Positions 36,487-48,022 of a DNA stretch of 64,000 nucleotides are shown here, piece after piece. The position numbers were made by a program, and so were the translations under genes. The stretch is from Ustulina deusta (lineage: Eukaryota > Ascomycota > Sordariomycetes > Xylariales > Xylariaceae). Numbering within the stretch: the first letter of the stretch is position 1; each line of letters starts with the position of its first letter. Below the pieces are notes generated by a model, which saw only the letters and a program-made list of their open reading frames with translations, was not told the DNA's origin and ran no database searches. Where the stretch lies: NCBI GenBank assembly GCA_023159155.1, contig JAJNNX010000087.1:1-64000 (forward strand), given 5' to 3'.

Positions 36487-37028
36487 GCTGTAATGCCTCA
36501 TGATTGCGACTCGGCCAGGGTTTTCTATTAGTCGATGGGTAGATCCGATTGCGATACATCTGAATTATAAGGCTCACTTGTGATACGTTGACCCACGTGC
36601 CTCACATCTTCGTCGCATTAGTGTAGGAAAAGCCTAGACTCTGCTATTTGATGAAAACGAAAACTACAGCTCTCGCGCCACTTGACACTAAAGCAGTATT
36701 TCAACACTATTGTGGACGGGATAAGGTGGAAATAGGAACAGCAAGCGTCAGGAAAACCCCGACCGTAGGTGTTGCATCGATTATTGCGATATCCACGGAC
36801 ATTGCCGCTAATGATATACCGCGGCGCGTTGCTAGGTTTATCACAATGATACAAGCGTGACACAGCAGTGATAGTATATACGGATCTGACCGTTTGCCTG
36901 GGCAGAAACATGATTCCGAAGGGCTAGATACAACATGACGGATATGAGTGAGGGATTTGGGACATAAATCATACATGCGGTGAGCGCTTTTGCCACGGTT
37001 TCCCCTATCATACGGCTGCCGGGGCAAA
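36487..37028. other. Intergenic, no gene seen
   Basis: About 540 bp between the NRPS-like pseudogene and AIM18 (both 3' ends). The small frames on both strands overlap one another and carry no domain. Confidence 0.5.
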
Positions 37029-38192
37029 TCATATGACCCGAGTCGCTACGGTTCCAATGGGTCTCTCGACAAACTCCATAATGCCATCCACGATGTTGTT
37101 ACGCGCAGGCTCGGAAGCCACCTGCTTGCCGGCTAGATAGTTGAGCCAAAGCAGGCGCGACACCCTCTCATCAGTCACCCGGCCGATCGAGCCCATGCCG
37201 ACCTTGCCGTCGTCGTAGGTCACGGTCAGCCGTCCGGCGGCGTCCCGGCATAGGAGCAATTCCCGGGACTTGGGCACCTTCCCCCGGTTGAACAGCGACT
37301 TGAAGTCCTTCATAGCCAGGCCGAAGGCGTCGTCGCCGAACTCGGCACTGTTGCGCTGCGAGCGCGCCGTGATGGCGCGGACGAAGCCGTCTCGCAGGTG
37401 ATGGAAATCGGTATCTCGGACGGGGATGATGCGGAACAGCGACCGGGGACGGACCTCGGCGAGGATGGAGTTCCAGAGCTTCTCGCCCTGCTCGGGGTCG
37501 AGGAGCGCTTGGCGCAAGGTGTCCTTCTCGCTCGAGACCAGCGCCGTGGCGATGGGGTTGATTTCCTTGATGAGCCGCGACTGGAAGGCCGCGATGTCCT
37601 GCGTCGCCAGGTAGTACCCGACCATGTACACCTCGAAGCCGAGGAACGTGACGGTCCGCACGCCGAGGCCAACCAACGTGTACTCGACGCCATCGACCTC
37701 CTCCCGGCCCGGCTCGGCGCCGACGGCCAAGTCCAGCAGGCGCGGGAATGTTGGGACGGTGGTGTTTCCGGTGGGCACGATCTCGCGGCCCTGGGCATCG
37801 TGCAGGACGGTCTTGCGCCTCGACCCGGCGTCGGTGGTGAAGGGGTCGGCATTGACCGGCAGGCCGGAGTCGAGCTTCTTGGCCTTGCGCAGCGCGATGC
37901 CGAGGAGATAGGCGGTGTAGAGGCAGGCGATGACGCCCGAGACGGCGCCGCAGAGGAGAAAGTTGCGCCGTCGCACCTCGAAGTTGCGGTACTCGTCCCG
38001 CATGCGCTTGATGTCGAGCGACTCGATGACGCGGCCGGCCGGCCGACGGCCCCCCAGGAACTGGAGCGTGCGGCGCTGGACCGCGGACGGATGCCTCTGC
38101 AGGCACTGGGCGCGGGGCGCAAGCGGGAGACGCGAGCCGGTCGCAAGAGACCGCAGACGCGGCGTGGACGGTAAAGAGCGTGCGGCCCTCAT
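37029..38192 (-). CDS. AIM18: AIM18-like mitochondrial protein with chalcone isomerase fold
   Basis: Single exon, 387 residues, strongly GC-rich. The first ~45 residues are Arg/Ser/Ala-rich without acids, as in a mitochondrial presequence. A helix follows (about 76-100, FLLCGAVSGVIACLYTAYLL). The chalcone-isomerase-like domain then has EYTLVGLGVRTVTFLGFEVYMVGYYLA and, near the end, KVPKSRELLLCRDAAGRLTV with GRVTDERVSRLLWLNYLAGK. This order matches yeast Aim18/Fmp22, an inner-membrane-anchored heme-binding CHI-fold protein of unclear catalytic role. It is a conserved single-copy type gene and marks core genome between accessory blocks. Confidence 0.88.
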   Translation of the reverse strand: MRAARSLPSTPRLRSLATGSRLPLAPRAQCLQRHPSAVQRRTLQFLGGRRPAGRVIESLDIKRMRDEYRNFEVRRRNFLLCGAVSGVIACLYTAYLLGIALRKAKKLDSGLPVNADPFTTDAGSRRKTVLHDAQGREIVPTGNTTVPTFPRLLDLAVGAEPGREEVDGVEYTLVGLGVRTVTFLGFEVYMVGYYLATQDIAAFQSRLIKEINPIATALVSSEKDTLRQALLDPEQGEKLWNSILAEVRPRSLFRIIPVRDTDFHHLRDGFVRAITARSQRNSAEFGDDAFGLAMKDFKSLFNRGKVPKSRELLLCRDAAGRLTVTYDDGKVGMGSIGRVTDERVSRLLWLNYLAGKQVASEPARNNIVDGIMEFVERPIGTVATRVI

Positions 38193-39529
38193 CGCGGACG
38201 GGGGGGCGCCTGGTGACCGGGATGGCGGGTTTTTAGTCGATGGATTGTGTTTCTAACAATTGGCGCCTGTTCGTGAGTCCCGCAAGCCCGAACTAATTGA
38301 GGTCGGGGTCGTCCTCAATTGTGACTTGCATTCGGCACAATTTCGAGGTTGCCTTTTGAGTGTAGATGAGATATGTGGTGAATGCTAGCGCTACCGGTGA
38401 CGATAGAGGTGCATGGAGCTCCAGCTGATGCTCACGAGCTCCACTTTTCTGCATTTCATGTTATCAGTATACATGGATTAATGGATAATACCTCCATTAT
38501 GCATGGATATTGAGATATACCCTTGTTCCACATATGAACAGAGGTGTGGGGTGCGGGTGGAAAATAGAACTCCTCCCAATGGGCAGGTCCACCGGGTGTA
38601 ACCGATTTCTTCTCCCAGGTAGGCACCCAGGTACTTAACTAGATAGACGTGCGGCTGCCTTATTCTTCCCTCCTGTTGTAAATCCAACATCGCCCGCTCC
38701 CCGATTTCCGCCCTTATTCTTACTCTTCCTCTTGTTGCTGTCTTATAATCTACGCCGAGGTCCATCTCATCAATACCACCGCTTACATCGTTCAGCGACT
38801 GGGAGTTACCAACCGGGCCTATGTCTTTTGATCACATAACATGGCACGGACTTGGCGCCAGCGATTATCGTGGCTGACGCTGTCTTAGAAGCGCGGTATC
38901 GATTTGGTTGCCTACTCAGCCACCCTTGTAATTTGCTCGATGGATCAGTTGCTGCAGGATTTCGGGTTGGCACCCTCTTGTCTCATGCGGTGGTCGATTG
39001 ATCGATGACCTACATACTGTCCAGATATATCGTGGGGTGGTCACTGGTGCAGGGGTCATTGTTGAACATTCGAACCACGACTTCCTCAGAATCCCAGCGA
39101 ATAATGTCGAGCAAGCAGCATCAGGTAGAGCGACGGTGACACGGCTGGTTCGTCTTGCAGACGACGATATTGGCGGGTGACCCTCTCGCCGGCTGCTAAG
39201 CCTCAAGCCTCCTTTGGCTGCCCAATGTCTATTGGCGAAGCGGCGAGGCGAAGTACCGAATGTTGCCGCCAGCGGAATGCACAAGCTATAATCGGGCTTA
39301 CGTAGTTTAAGCCACATCCTGTCTCATGATTCTCACAGACGGAGCGGCCAGTACATGAGCCGCGCGCCATCCCAGAAGTACCGCCAAACCCATCAAACTC
39401 GGCCGGGCGCCCTTCATTTACTGGCATCCGCTCCATACATCCATTAAATCGGAGTCCCTCCTCGAACTTATTCTTGCCGAGACGCGCATCCGACTCGCCC
39501 CCGTCCTATTGAAGTAGGCAACGGTTGCC
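38193..39529. other. Intergenic, no gene seen
   Basis: About 1.3 kb between divergent AIM18 and the HET gene, so it must hold both promoters. The small frames (minus 38,478-38,765 and 38,916-39,317) carry no domain. Confidence 0.45.
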
Positions 39530-41026
39530 ATGGCCACCTTCACGTATAGTAACATGATCACCATAGAGTACGATAAACTCAGAGATTCCAATCGCAATAT
39601 CCGCCTATTGCGATTCCGACAGCCCAGCTCTTTGCAACCAATCCCTTTCTTCATGGAGCTGCACGAGTATCCATTGGCGAGCGTGTACAAGCAATTTATC
39701 GCCGTCTCGCATCACTGGACTTCTTCAACTAAACCACTCCGGGAAAGTGAAGAGGGGTTTCTCGTCGGCGGTGACTTGGGGCGGCTCCTGCTTCAGCTGA
39801 AGGGCATTGAGCCCTCTTTGAAGAAGAAATTCGCCGATTTCAAGGGGTTCTGGATTGACGCCATCTGCATTAATCAAGATGATAGTATTCACGACGAGGA
39901 AAAAGTAAACCAGTTACAACTCTTGTCCCAGATTTATCAATCAGCAGAGTCTTGCCTTGTCGTTTTAGGAGCGAGCGACGGTAGCTTCCTGCAGTCGGCT
40001 ATAAAGTACCTCAAAAGTGGCAGCGCCGAGCACCTGAAAACGCAAACAACCGGCCGTTTAAGTAGTCTCGCCTTCCAAGCCGAGAAAAAAGGTCTAGAGC
40101 GGCTGTTCAATTTGTCGTATTTCAGAAGGGTCTGGATTCTCCAGGAGGTGATCCTGTCCCCAAAGATTAGGGTACTCTATGGCTTGGATCTCGTAGAGTG
40201 GGAGGAGTTCTGGACCCTTTCCAGAAAGCTTAGTGAACTTTCCAAAGACGTCGAACAACTGTCTACAAAGCACCGCAATTGGGTTGCAAACATGTTGAGG
40301 ACGCCGGCCTACTCCGTCATCCGTCAGCGGTGCAAGTTTCGAACCAACTTGGAGAAACCCTCGATTGTGGTGCTAATCGAGCGCTTCTGCATTTGGGAAA
40401 GTACGGAGTACGTCGACAGAGTCTTGGCCCATGCGAATATTTGCTCTGAAGACATATTGGCGGACAAGACAAACAAAGAAAAGTTATATCAGAGCATCAT
40501 GACCCAAGTCGTTCGACAAGACCACAGCAATGAAGTTATCCAAGAGTTCCAAAAACTCCTCTCGCAATTGCTAAAACGTTCAACCCCCCAAAACAAGACC
40601 ACTCAACTTTCAAACGATCCAGTCAATGTCTCTCTACATGTGCGACCGATGCCTTTTGCCCTAGCCCTCCGGTCGTCAAACTCTATCTCGTCAGTCGAAG
40701 CCCCATCCGTCCTTAGCACAGTGTTTGGAACACCCTCATTTGCTGGCTCGACATCAATAAATCCAATCGGTCATATCTCTCTTGCCCAAAGAGACGCAAT
40801 TTCCCGAAGCCGCCAGGCAGGCGGCAGGCATCCTCTAGTCAGTACTCGACGTGTAAGCAATAACCCCGAAACATTTCATCCTATCATGGAAATTCAGGAC
40901 ACCTCACCGCTCGAGATACACGCACCAAAACGCAATGGCCTTGCCACATATATTCCTCGGAGCATTTCGCTTCTGTGGGACCCGAGCGCTTTTGAGAGGC
41001 GCCCTGTAGTTTGGAACAACGTGTAA
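39530..41026 (+). CDS. HET-domain (heterokaryon incompatibility) protein
   Basis: Single exon of 498 residues. The HET domain spans about residues 55-220 with its three usual blocks: FIAVSHHWTSS, GFWIDAICINQDD followed by EKVNQLQLLSQIYQSAESCL, and YFRRVWILQEVILSPKIRVL. Family members trigger programmed cell death or act in nonself recognition when paired with partner proteins. The C-terminal ~230 residues are low in recognisable motifs and rich in Ser, with no obvious repeat or NACHT module, so this is a short-form HET protein. The start MATFTYSNM precedes a Tyr-rich strand typical of the family. Location beside repeat-rich DNA is common for such genes. Confidence 0.88.
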   Translation: MATFTYSNMITIEYDKLRDSNRNIRLLRFRQPSSLQPIPFFMELHEYPLASVYKQFIAVSHHWTSSTKPLRESEEGFLVGGDLGRLLLQLKGIEPSLKKKFADFKGFWIDAICINQDDSIHDEEKVNQLQLLSQIYQSAESCLVVLGASDGSFLQSAIKYLKSGSAEHLKTQTTGRLSSLAFQAEKKGLERLFNLSYFRRVWILQEVILSPKIRVLYGLDLVEWEEFWTLSRKLSELSKDVEQLSTKHRNWVANMLRTPAYSVIRQRCKFRTNLEKPSIVVLIERFCIWESTEYVDRVLAHANICSEDILADKTNKEKLYQSIMTQVVRQDHSNEVIQEFQKLLSQLLKRSTPQNKTTQLSNDPVNVSLHVRPMPFALALRSSNSISSVEAPSVLSTVFGTPSFAGSTSINPIGHISLAQRDAISRSRQAGGRHPLVSTRRVSNNPETFHPIMEIQDTSPLEIHAPKRNGLATYIPRSISLLWDPSAFERRPVVWNNV

Positions 41027-42350
41027 TTTCTGATTGATTTTCCGATACATTCTCAAGAGTCCAGGAGGGAACTGTGAGACCAGGACAGCCCACCCAAGCC
41101 GAAAAGGGACTTATTTGCAAACTGCTTCCAATGAGAATATATAGCTAGTTATGCAAATATCCCCAGATACTGAGAATCGCAAATCGATTTTATCTCTTCA
41201 AAATGGGCAGGTCCATGGGACATCGCAATCGCGTGCCATCAGACCTATTCCTAAGAATTCGCAGCCATTGTGTAATAGAAGTAGACCGGCAGAACCGGTA
41301 CACAATATCTAGTAACCCTCAAGCTTCGTTAGTAAGAGAGAAAGTGATTGTGTTTTCCACTGAATTATGTATCGTGCGCCGTCGCGACAGCTAGTGGGGC
41401 TGTCTTGCGAGGTCTAGGTCATGGCGGCGTTGTGACGACAAGGGAGGGAAGTTTGGTGATTTTGGTCCTTTTTTTCTTCTTTTACGTACCGAAGAGTAGC
41501 AAACAAGCTTGATCCCTAGCACCTCGGCAATCTAGCTCACCTACATGTGCCTGCTCTAGTCCAGATTCGGTAGCAATTTGGTACGGTTGAGCGTATGCCA
41601 ATAAAAGTCGGGTTACTTTTGTCACACAATCTGCCTGAGTTATTCAGCAGTTAGAGTAGGTATCTATGCGTTCTCTGTTTTTCTGCATACCGAAGGAATT
41701 ACCTACTTGGAAGGGATTTGATCATAGGGATTCTACGTGTGTGTTAGGTGCCTGAGGCTCACGTTCCCAGGTCCTTGTTCATGGCCGGGGGTTCGGACTC
41801 GGGTCCGAGTATGGCCGTGCGGACCCGAAACCCGCACCTCTTCAACCCTCTCCAACCGTTAGTTAAATCGTGAGCATACCCCGATATTTCGGCCTATATT
41901 CGATGTCCAAAGTTCGTACCTACTACCTGTTTTGCCTACCCAGACGACGTTCACACTTAGCTATTTCATTTGAAGCGCAGTGATGATGTAATTAGTTCTG
42001 GAATTCTCGGCCTTAGAACCGGCGTTAATGCCGTGACGACGATGACAGATCAACAAAGCAAACACGTTACACGGGACCGCGCGCCGACTCTCGCGACCGA
42101 GTTTCTACTCTCCGACTTACGCGCAGGCAACCATGTGGAAACTTTTAGCTAGGGGTCGGATGAAATGATCTCCGTGTATTATCCCGAGTAATACAAGCAT
42201 ATATAACGTGCTGTTCCTCGCGTTCTGACTGAAGTGACGGCCGCCACTGACACACACACACAATTCGACGCCCCATCGAGTAGACTTGATCAACTTGAAC
42301 GAAGCCTGTAGTCTGAATTCTCTTTTTTCGTTCAACGCTCACGGAAAACT
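41027..42350. other. Intergenic, no gene seen
   Basis: About 1.3 kb with short frames only. It includes a perfect dyad around 41,795-41,808 (ACTCGGGTCCGAGT) in a CGG-rich patch, and a CA repeat near 42,255. The last ~100 bp are the 5' flank of the monooxygenase gene. Confidence 0.4.
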
Positions 42351-43738
42351 ATGGCAACGGCTAATACACCGAGAATCGCCATCATCGGCGCCGGACCAGG
42401 CGGCCTGATGCTCGCGAGCATCTTGCATCACAACAACATCCCCTGCGGAGTCTACGAGCGCGACAGCAGCGCCGTCGCCCGCGCACAGGGCGGCACCCTC
42501 GACATCCACGAGTACTCCGGGCAACAGGCTCTCCACGCCGCAGGGCTGCTGGGCCAGTTCCGCGCCGTCATGAGGCTAGGGGGCGACGCCTTGCGTCGTA
42601 AGTCACTAGATGCCTCCCCTTCTCCTCCCCGACTTCCCTTGCACATCCCGGGACCCCAAATTCATTTGCTAACGGCATTCCCGTAGTCATCAAGAAGGAC
42701 GGCACCGTGGTATTCGAAGATAACGGCGATAGCCAGGAGGAATCACCGGAAGGGCCCGGGGATCGGCAGCGCGGAGAGACCGCAGGCAACTTCGTCAAGG
42801 GACGGCCGGAAATCGACCGCCCGGCCCTCAAGGACCTCCTAATCGCCAGCGTACCCGCCGACACGATCCAGTGGGGCCGAAAAGTGACGTCCGTGGTCCC
42901 GGTCCCGGACTCCAGGCAATGGCGCCTCGAGCTCGACGATGGCTCCCGCCCCGCGCCCTTCGACCTCGTGGTTGGCGCTGACGGGGCCTGGTCGCACACC
43001 CGCGCGCTCCTCACGGACCAGCAACCCTTCTTCTCCGGCGTCACCGCCCTCGACGTCTGGGTCCACAAAGTCGACGAGACAGCGCCCGACGTGGCTGCGT
43101 TCGTGGGCCCGGGGAGCTGCTTTCTCTGGGCCGCAGACCGCGCGTTGCTCTTCCAGCGGAACGGACAGGGTCGCGAGGGAGACGCCAGATGCTTCGCGTG
43201 CGTCAGGACCGATCCGACGGCCCGCCCCAGCGCTAAGGCTCTGCTGGGGGAAGAGGACGACGGGGCAGAGGTCGATTGGAGCGATGCGCGGACGCGAGAG
43301 AGATTCGTCGAGAGGCATTTCGGGGACTGGTTCGCCGAGGCCAAGCGCATGGTCCTTGCCATGACGGACACGCCGGCGCTCCGCCCCCTGTATATGTTGC
43401 CGGTGGGGCTCACTTGGGCGTCTCGGCCCGGTATCACGCTTCTCGGAGACGCGGCGCATCTCATGACGCCTTTCGCTGGTGTCGGCGTCAACGTCGCGCT
43501 GATGGATGCGCTGGAGCTGGCGCGGGGCATCGCTGGCTGTGTGAAGACGGGATGCGCGGACGGAGAAGGTCTGGCGGCTATGTTGCGGCAGTATGAGAAG
43601 GGCATGTTCGCTCGGTCAAGCGAGGAGGCGGCTAAGACAGAAGCGGCGATGCATCTGCAGTTCCGGGAGGACGGTGCTGAGAGGATGGTCAAGATTATAG
43701 GCGGAGGCTTACAGCCCGACGAGCTGGTGTTTGAGTAA
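42351..43738 (+). CDS. FAD-dependent aromatic hydroxylase/TetX-like monooxygenase
   Basis: Two exons, 42,351-42,597 and 42,687-43,738, with an 89 nt intron (GTAAGT, branch GCTAAC, TAG); 432 residues. The dinucleotide-binding motif IAIIGAGPGGLMLASIL is at residues 9-25. The middle DG motif is FDLVVGADGAWSHTR. The FAD ribityl-binding GD motif is ITLLGDAAHLMTPFAGVGVN. This order is that of FAD_binding_3 class A flavoprotein monooxygenases. EYSGQQALHAAGL near the active site resembles the TetX/TetX-like subgroup, whose bacterial members hydroxylate tetracyclines; fungal ones act on varied aromatics. It stands alone, with no biosynthetic neighbours in the window. Confidence 0.88.
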
Positions 43739-46275
43739 AGGGTTTAACAGTTCGTGGAATGATCGGTGGCCCGCTAGTGCTGGACGTGTCGGGCATCTTG
43801 AGATCGTGGATTCTTGTATAATTAGTATGTAAGTAGGTAAACCTTAAATGATACATCTCTTCACTCTAAGTTTGCTTTTTTCTCTCGTATTGATGGATTT
43901 CAGTCACTACACCATTCCATCAACCGAGCTATCACGAGTATCTACGTACTGCTGTATGTGCTATATACACCAATTAGTTCGGCAATGATTTCCCATTACA
44001 AAAAGGAGCTCAGATATAAAGCAAGGGGCTAGATAGCTAGATAGCTAAATTCCTGAAAACCGAAACATCGACGCACTACTAGATGAATACTAAATTGGTG
44101 TAACGTAAATACACGAAGCCAGTCATACAATATACCGTGTGTAACAACCCGGCTATGTTAGACTAGCTAATATAAAGGTTTCTGCAGGATCGTAAAGACT
44201 GTATGTTCGGCAAGAAACCGATGCACGATCGGCAGAACTAATCAATAGGGTATTATTTAGTAAGTCGTCAAGGGATGTCTTGCACACAAAGAACTTTAAG
44301 CAGGGCTCGGGGGGGTAAAATTAGATAAAATTAGCAGAATTGTTGCTGCTCTTTTATATCAACAGCTCCGATGTACTAAGCGGCAGATATACTACAAATA
44401 TGCAGCTCTTAAGAGAAAGAGCAACGCTCGAAATATTAGAGCAATATTTCCGGTTCCTTTAAAAAGGAGCCGTATATTTGCCGCAAATTTACGGTTCAGC
44501 GCACTAGGCAATTATCTCTAAGGAAGAACAGCGTCGCTAGCATAGACAACCCTGGCTAACGTTCCTACACGTTTGCTATAGTACCACGGGGTGGAGCAAA
44601 ATATATAGAGTAAGAATAAACAACGCTCGTGCCTCTTTTATATATTAAGGTGATATGTTCTGTCGTAGTAACCGTTATAAGTTTTATAGCTAACATTAAC
44701 TGCAATAAAAATTTAAGGAAGCGACTTGCTCGGTTGTTTAGCAAGCAGCAGCAGCCCTTTTAACCCTTCTAAACTTCCCTTTTAGTTTAAATGTGTTAAG
44801 ACATTCCTTTTACCGTAGTATTAATAGAGCACCTTACGCGCTATAGTAATAGCATCATATAAAAAATATAGTCCCGTTAGTTTTATATGCTATTTATAAT
44901 AAAATAAGCTTTAGATAGGCCGGTTTCTTCTAGTATTAAGTAAATCTTTCCTTTAACTATGTTAGAAAAGTCGTTGTAAATACAGGTGCTCTATAAACTA
45001 TAGATAAAGTATATTGTTGTTCTTATGCAAGTCTTTGCGCTTTTTCCCCCTCTTTTTCTTTCTTCATTATTATATTACGAGGTAGCCATTTTTATTTTTA
45101 AGCCCGAACAACCATCATTTCCTCTAATATCTATTACAACATTTCATCTTGTTCCTAATTAACCTTCGGATCGCTTGCTTCGCAAAGAGATTTACCCCGG
45201 ATTTATCCTAGGTGTGCTCCAGTCTTCCGGATAGTTCTCACCCGTTCACTCACAGTGTGACCTCCGTACAGATCCAATGGCCACCGAAAAAGATCTCGGC
45301 CCACCGCGTACGCCGCAGAGTAAGCTATAGACCCGCTGGTGTTTCACAGGCACCCCCTACAAGTGCCACCTACTAGCCATACCGGGCGCCATTAACCACC
45401 CTTTGCCTTCCGACTTTACAATTCTATCCCGTACGATCAACAGCCCAAAACGCAAAGAGAAAGCCTGTGCCGCCCAGAATCGGCCCAGGCGCTTGTCCGA
45501 AGCAGAGGGCCTTAGCAGCCGGTGTAGCCAATCGGCGGCCGTACCACCACCTACACCCCCCCGGTTTGAAAAAGCCCCTCATCTGGGCCTCAGGCCGCTC
45601 GGTTGTAGCGTCCGTACAGCTAGGTCTCGCGGGACAATTGTCTGACTTGGTGAATTAACTGTTCGAGGGTTCGAGGGAACAAGCGGTTCAGACGCGCTTT
45701 ACAGTTAAACAGATGAACCAACAGGCCTAGACCTAACCCATAACAACTTATAATTAACACGTTCTATTCAAAATGATATTTCCGAATCTCTCGAACTTGC
45801 TCTTTAACATTTCTGCCTCTTTGATTTCTCTCAATTGTGGCTTCTCTTTCCTCTTAGCATTTTCAACCTCGGAGATTTTAACTAGAACAAATAAAAGCGT
45901 TTCGCGAGTTGGTAGTAACCGTCCATGATTTGTTTGGATGAACCGATTCAGGGGACTTTAGTTGAAATATTAGGTTATAATGTGTGCAATAATGGCAATT
46001 GTCAGACATAAGCAAGTTGATGATATGTATCCATTGATTAGAATCCGAAGGATCAACACTCTCTAGCGGCCGGATCTTAGATTCCCACCCCAGCACATAG
46101 CCAACGAAAACAGAAAATAATACCAAGTTGCCTTCTTCACCATATTCTAATAAGTCTCAAGTCAGATCACTAGTCTCTTTGTTGGTTACCTAGCGAAGCA
46201 CAGCCCGAAAAGTATTGCAGTACTCACTCATCTACCCACCCACACTAGGCAGTTAAAACAAATAGCTCCCTCATC
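43739..46275. other. Long gene-free stretch, probably containing transposon debris
   Basis: About 2.5 kb. From about 44,100 to 45,100 the DNA is AT-leaning, with many TATA/TTTA steps and a short readable frame (about 44,375-44,520, containing KYAALKRKSNARNIRAIFP) that ends quickly. 44,141 begins TGTAACAACCCGGC, which looks like the start of an LTR, but I found no matching end. From 45,160 to 45,660 the composition returns to GC-rich with overlapping small frames. No intact gene was recognised. Confidence 0.4.
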
Positions 46276-46530
46276 TTACTCGCAAAACGGCGTCGGGTAG
46301 TCTGCAGGCCAGTAACAGAGTCGGGGAGTGCATACAGCAGCCAGCTGCCAGTGGCCGACGCTGCAGACGGCGATGTCGGCGAAGCCGTTGGCGCAATTGT
46401 AAGCTCCAGCCGTGTCGCACGGGAAGCCGACGGTAACTTGCGAGACGGCGACGTTTGCGCAGAAGCACGCGGCAATGGCAAGGAAGGAAACCATCTCGGA
46501 GGTCATGTGGGTCAGCTTACGTAGTTGCAT
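46276..46530 (-). CDS. Small secreted cysteine-rich protein (effector-like)
   Basis: 84 residues from the first Met, or 72 from the third, MVSFLAIAACFCANVAVSQ, which is an ideal signal peptide with cleavage near VSQ. The mature part has six cysteines, starting GFPCDTAGAYNC. The pattern CxxxGxYxC...IxVC..GxWxLxAxC...PxC is seen in many small secreted proteins of plant-associated ascomycetes. ADIAVCSVGHWQLAAVC carries the middle cysteines. A TATAAATA box lies at 46,652-46,645 on the same strand, about 115 nt before the first ATG. No introns. Function unknown; a structural or host-interaction role is inference only. Confidence 0.7.
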   Translation of the reverse strand: MQLRKLTHMTSEMVSFLAIAACFCANVAVSQVTVGFPCDTAGAYNCANGFADIAVCSVGHWQLAAVCTPRLCYWPADYPTPFCE

Positions 46531-46644
46531 ATTACAAGTGGGAGTAGGTATTGAAGTAACAAGTAAGAAGTGTGGGATAAGTGAATATATTTTTCGTGAT
46601 AATGATCAGTCAAACTGCAATCCATGAGAGGGCGCCAGTCTCTT

Positions 46645-46652
46645 TATTTATA
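46645..46652 (-). promoter_or_regulatory. TATA box of the small secreted protein gene
   Basis: TATAAATA on the minus strand, 115 nt upstream of the first ATG at 46,530 and about 150 nt upstream of the signal-peptide Met. Spacing suits a strongly expressed small gene. Confidence 0.5.
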
Positions 46653-48022
46653 GACCTTACGGACCCCCTATAGGCTATGTCAAAGGGGACTACAATTCAT
46701 TTTCTTACTTCCTCTCCCATGTATTACTATAAACACTCCGACGTCGGCCTGTCTTATGCCCTATGGGAGGCTTGGTTGAACTGCTACGGGGTACGACCTC
46801 ATGAGGTTAAACACAATCATCATCCATGGGTGGTACTCTAGATGGGCAGAAAACGAATACACATCAATGCAATGACGCAGGCCATTCGGCTGATCTCGGT
46901 GCGCCAACCCACAGACGAAATCAGGCGTCTCTTTCATTGTCCGACAGTGAGGCCCTTCAGAAACTCATGTACCGCATTACTTCGCTGGAAGCGGAGAATC
47001 AGAATTTGAAACTTGTTAATGAAAGTCAAGCAAGGCATCAGTATCTGTATTTTATTGCGGCCGACCCAGGGATACCCCCAGTGGCGTATCTAGATGAACC
47101 AAGGTGGTCAATCGGGCCGAAAGGAGAAATTGTCTTAACAGCTCATTTTCCTATCACAGACATCATGGGTTATTTGGCTCATAAACATGATGTTGCATTT
47201 GTTGCAACACGGCACTATACACCTCAAACACAAGAAAACGAGGTTCAGAGTGCCTCACAGGCGAAACAACTTCTTCCCAAGCCGACGCCGACTAGCGAAT
47301 ATATCCATTTGGAATCTCGGGAGATGATTATGGCAGCGGAGGAATTTTTCCCAAGGCAAGCTACATTTTGTAAGGACTTTCCTCAGTTTAATATCCGAGG
47401 GCCTATTCAGACACCCTACGTCTTCTGGTATTGTTATCGATCACCGGGAGCATTTCAGGGGATGAGCGATCATCACCGACGACTGATGGAGCTGTTGACG
47501 TCATGGATAGATGGGAACTATGGCAAGACGTATGACGTCGTGGTCAGGCAACAGAAAGAATCGGTGGTTTCGCAAGAAACGATGCCGTCCTTGGTGTGGC
47601 CAGGAGATGTCCTCGTATGGGAAGACAAGCGCGAATCAAAAGCAGCCATCGCTCAGTCATGGCCTAGGCAAATTCCATATCATGCTTTCGTAGGTCGCTA
47701 GAAGAATGGTGTAGATTGGACCAAGGGTTCAATTGTTGAAAATAAAGCGACGTGGAAGTGGTCAGTAGATACATGGAGGTACAAGTATGACGGCCGGTTT
47801 TTTCGGCACAATGAAGCCACCGAGATCGTATTTGAATCCAATTCATCAGCGGACGAAAAGCCCATCCTAAGTCTCAGCGCATACCTGTTACAGTATCCCC
47901 CAAAACGACTGACCTCAACCCTCGAAACTCGAGGCAAAACTTTCTGGCGCTGCCGATACAAGAAACTGGTATCGGACAATGATGGATTTGGATTTCATGC
48001 GGTAATTGTCCCTATATTGAAG

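Noticed and set aside
37171..38174. Long alternative frames over AIM18 on both strands
   Set aside because: Arg/Pro- or Gly/Asp-rich shadows; the minus-strand AIM18 frame carries the CHI-fold motifs.
42568..43692. 374-codon minus-strand frame opposite the FAD monooxygenase
   Set aside because: Ser/Arg-rich shadow of the real gene.
44141..44900. Possible solo LTR beginning TGTAACAACCCGG
   Set aside because: No matching TGTTACA-type end or target-site duplication could be found nearby.
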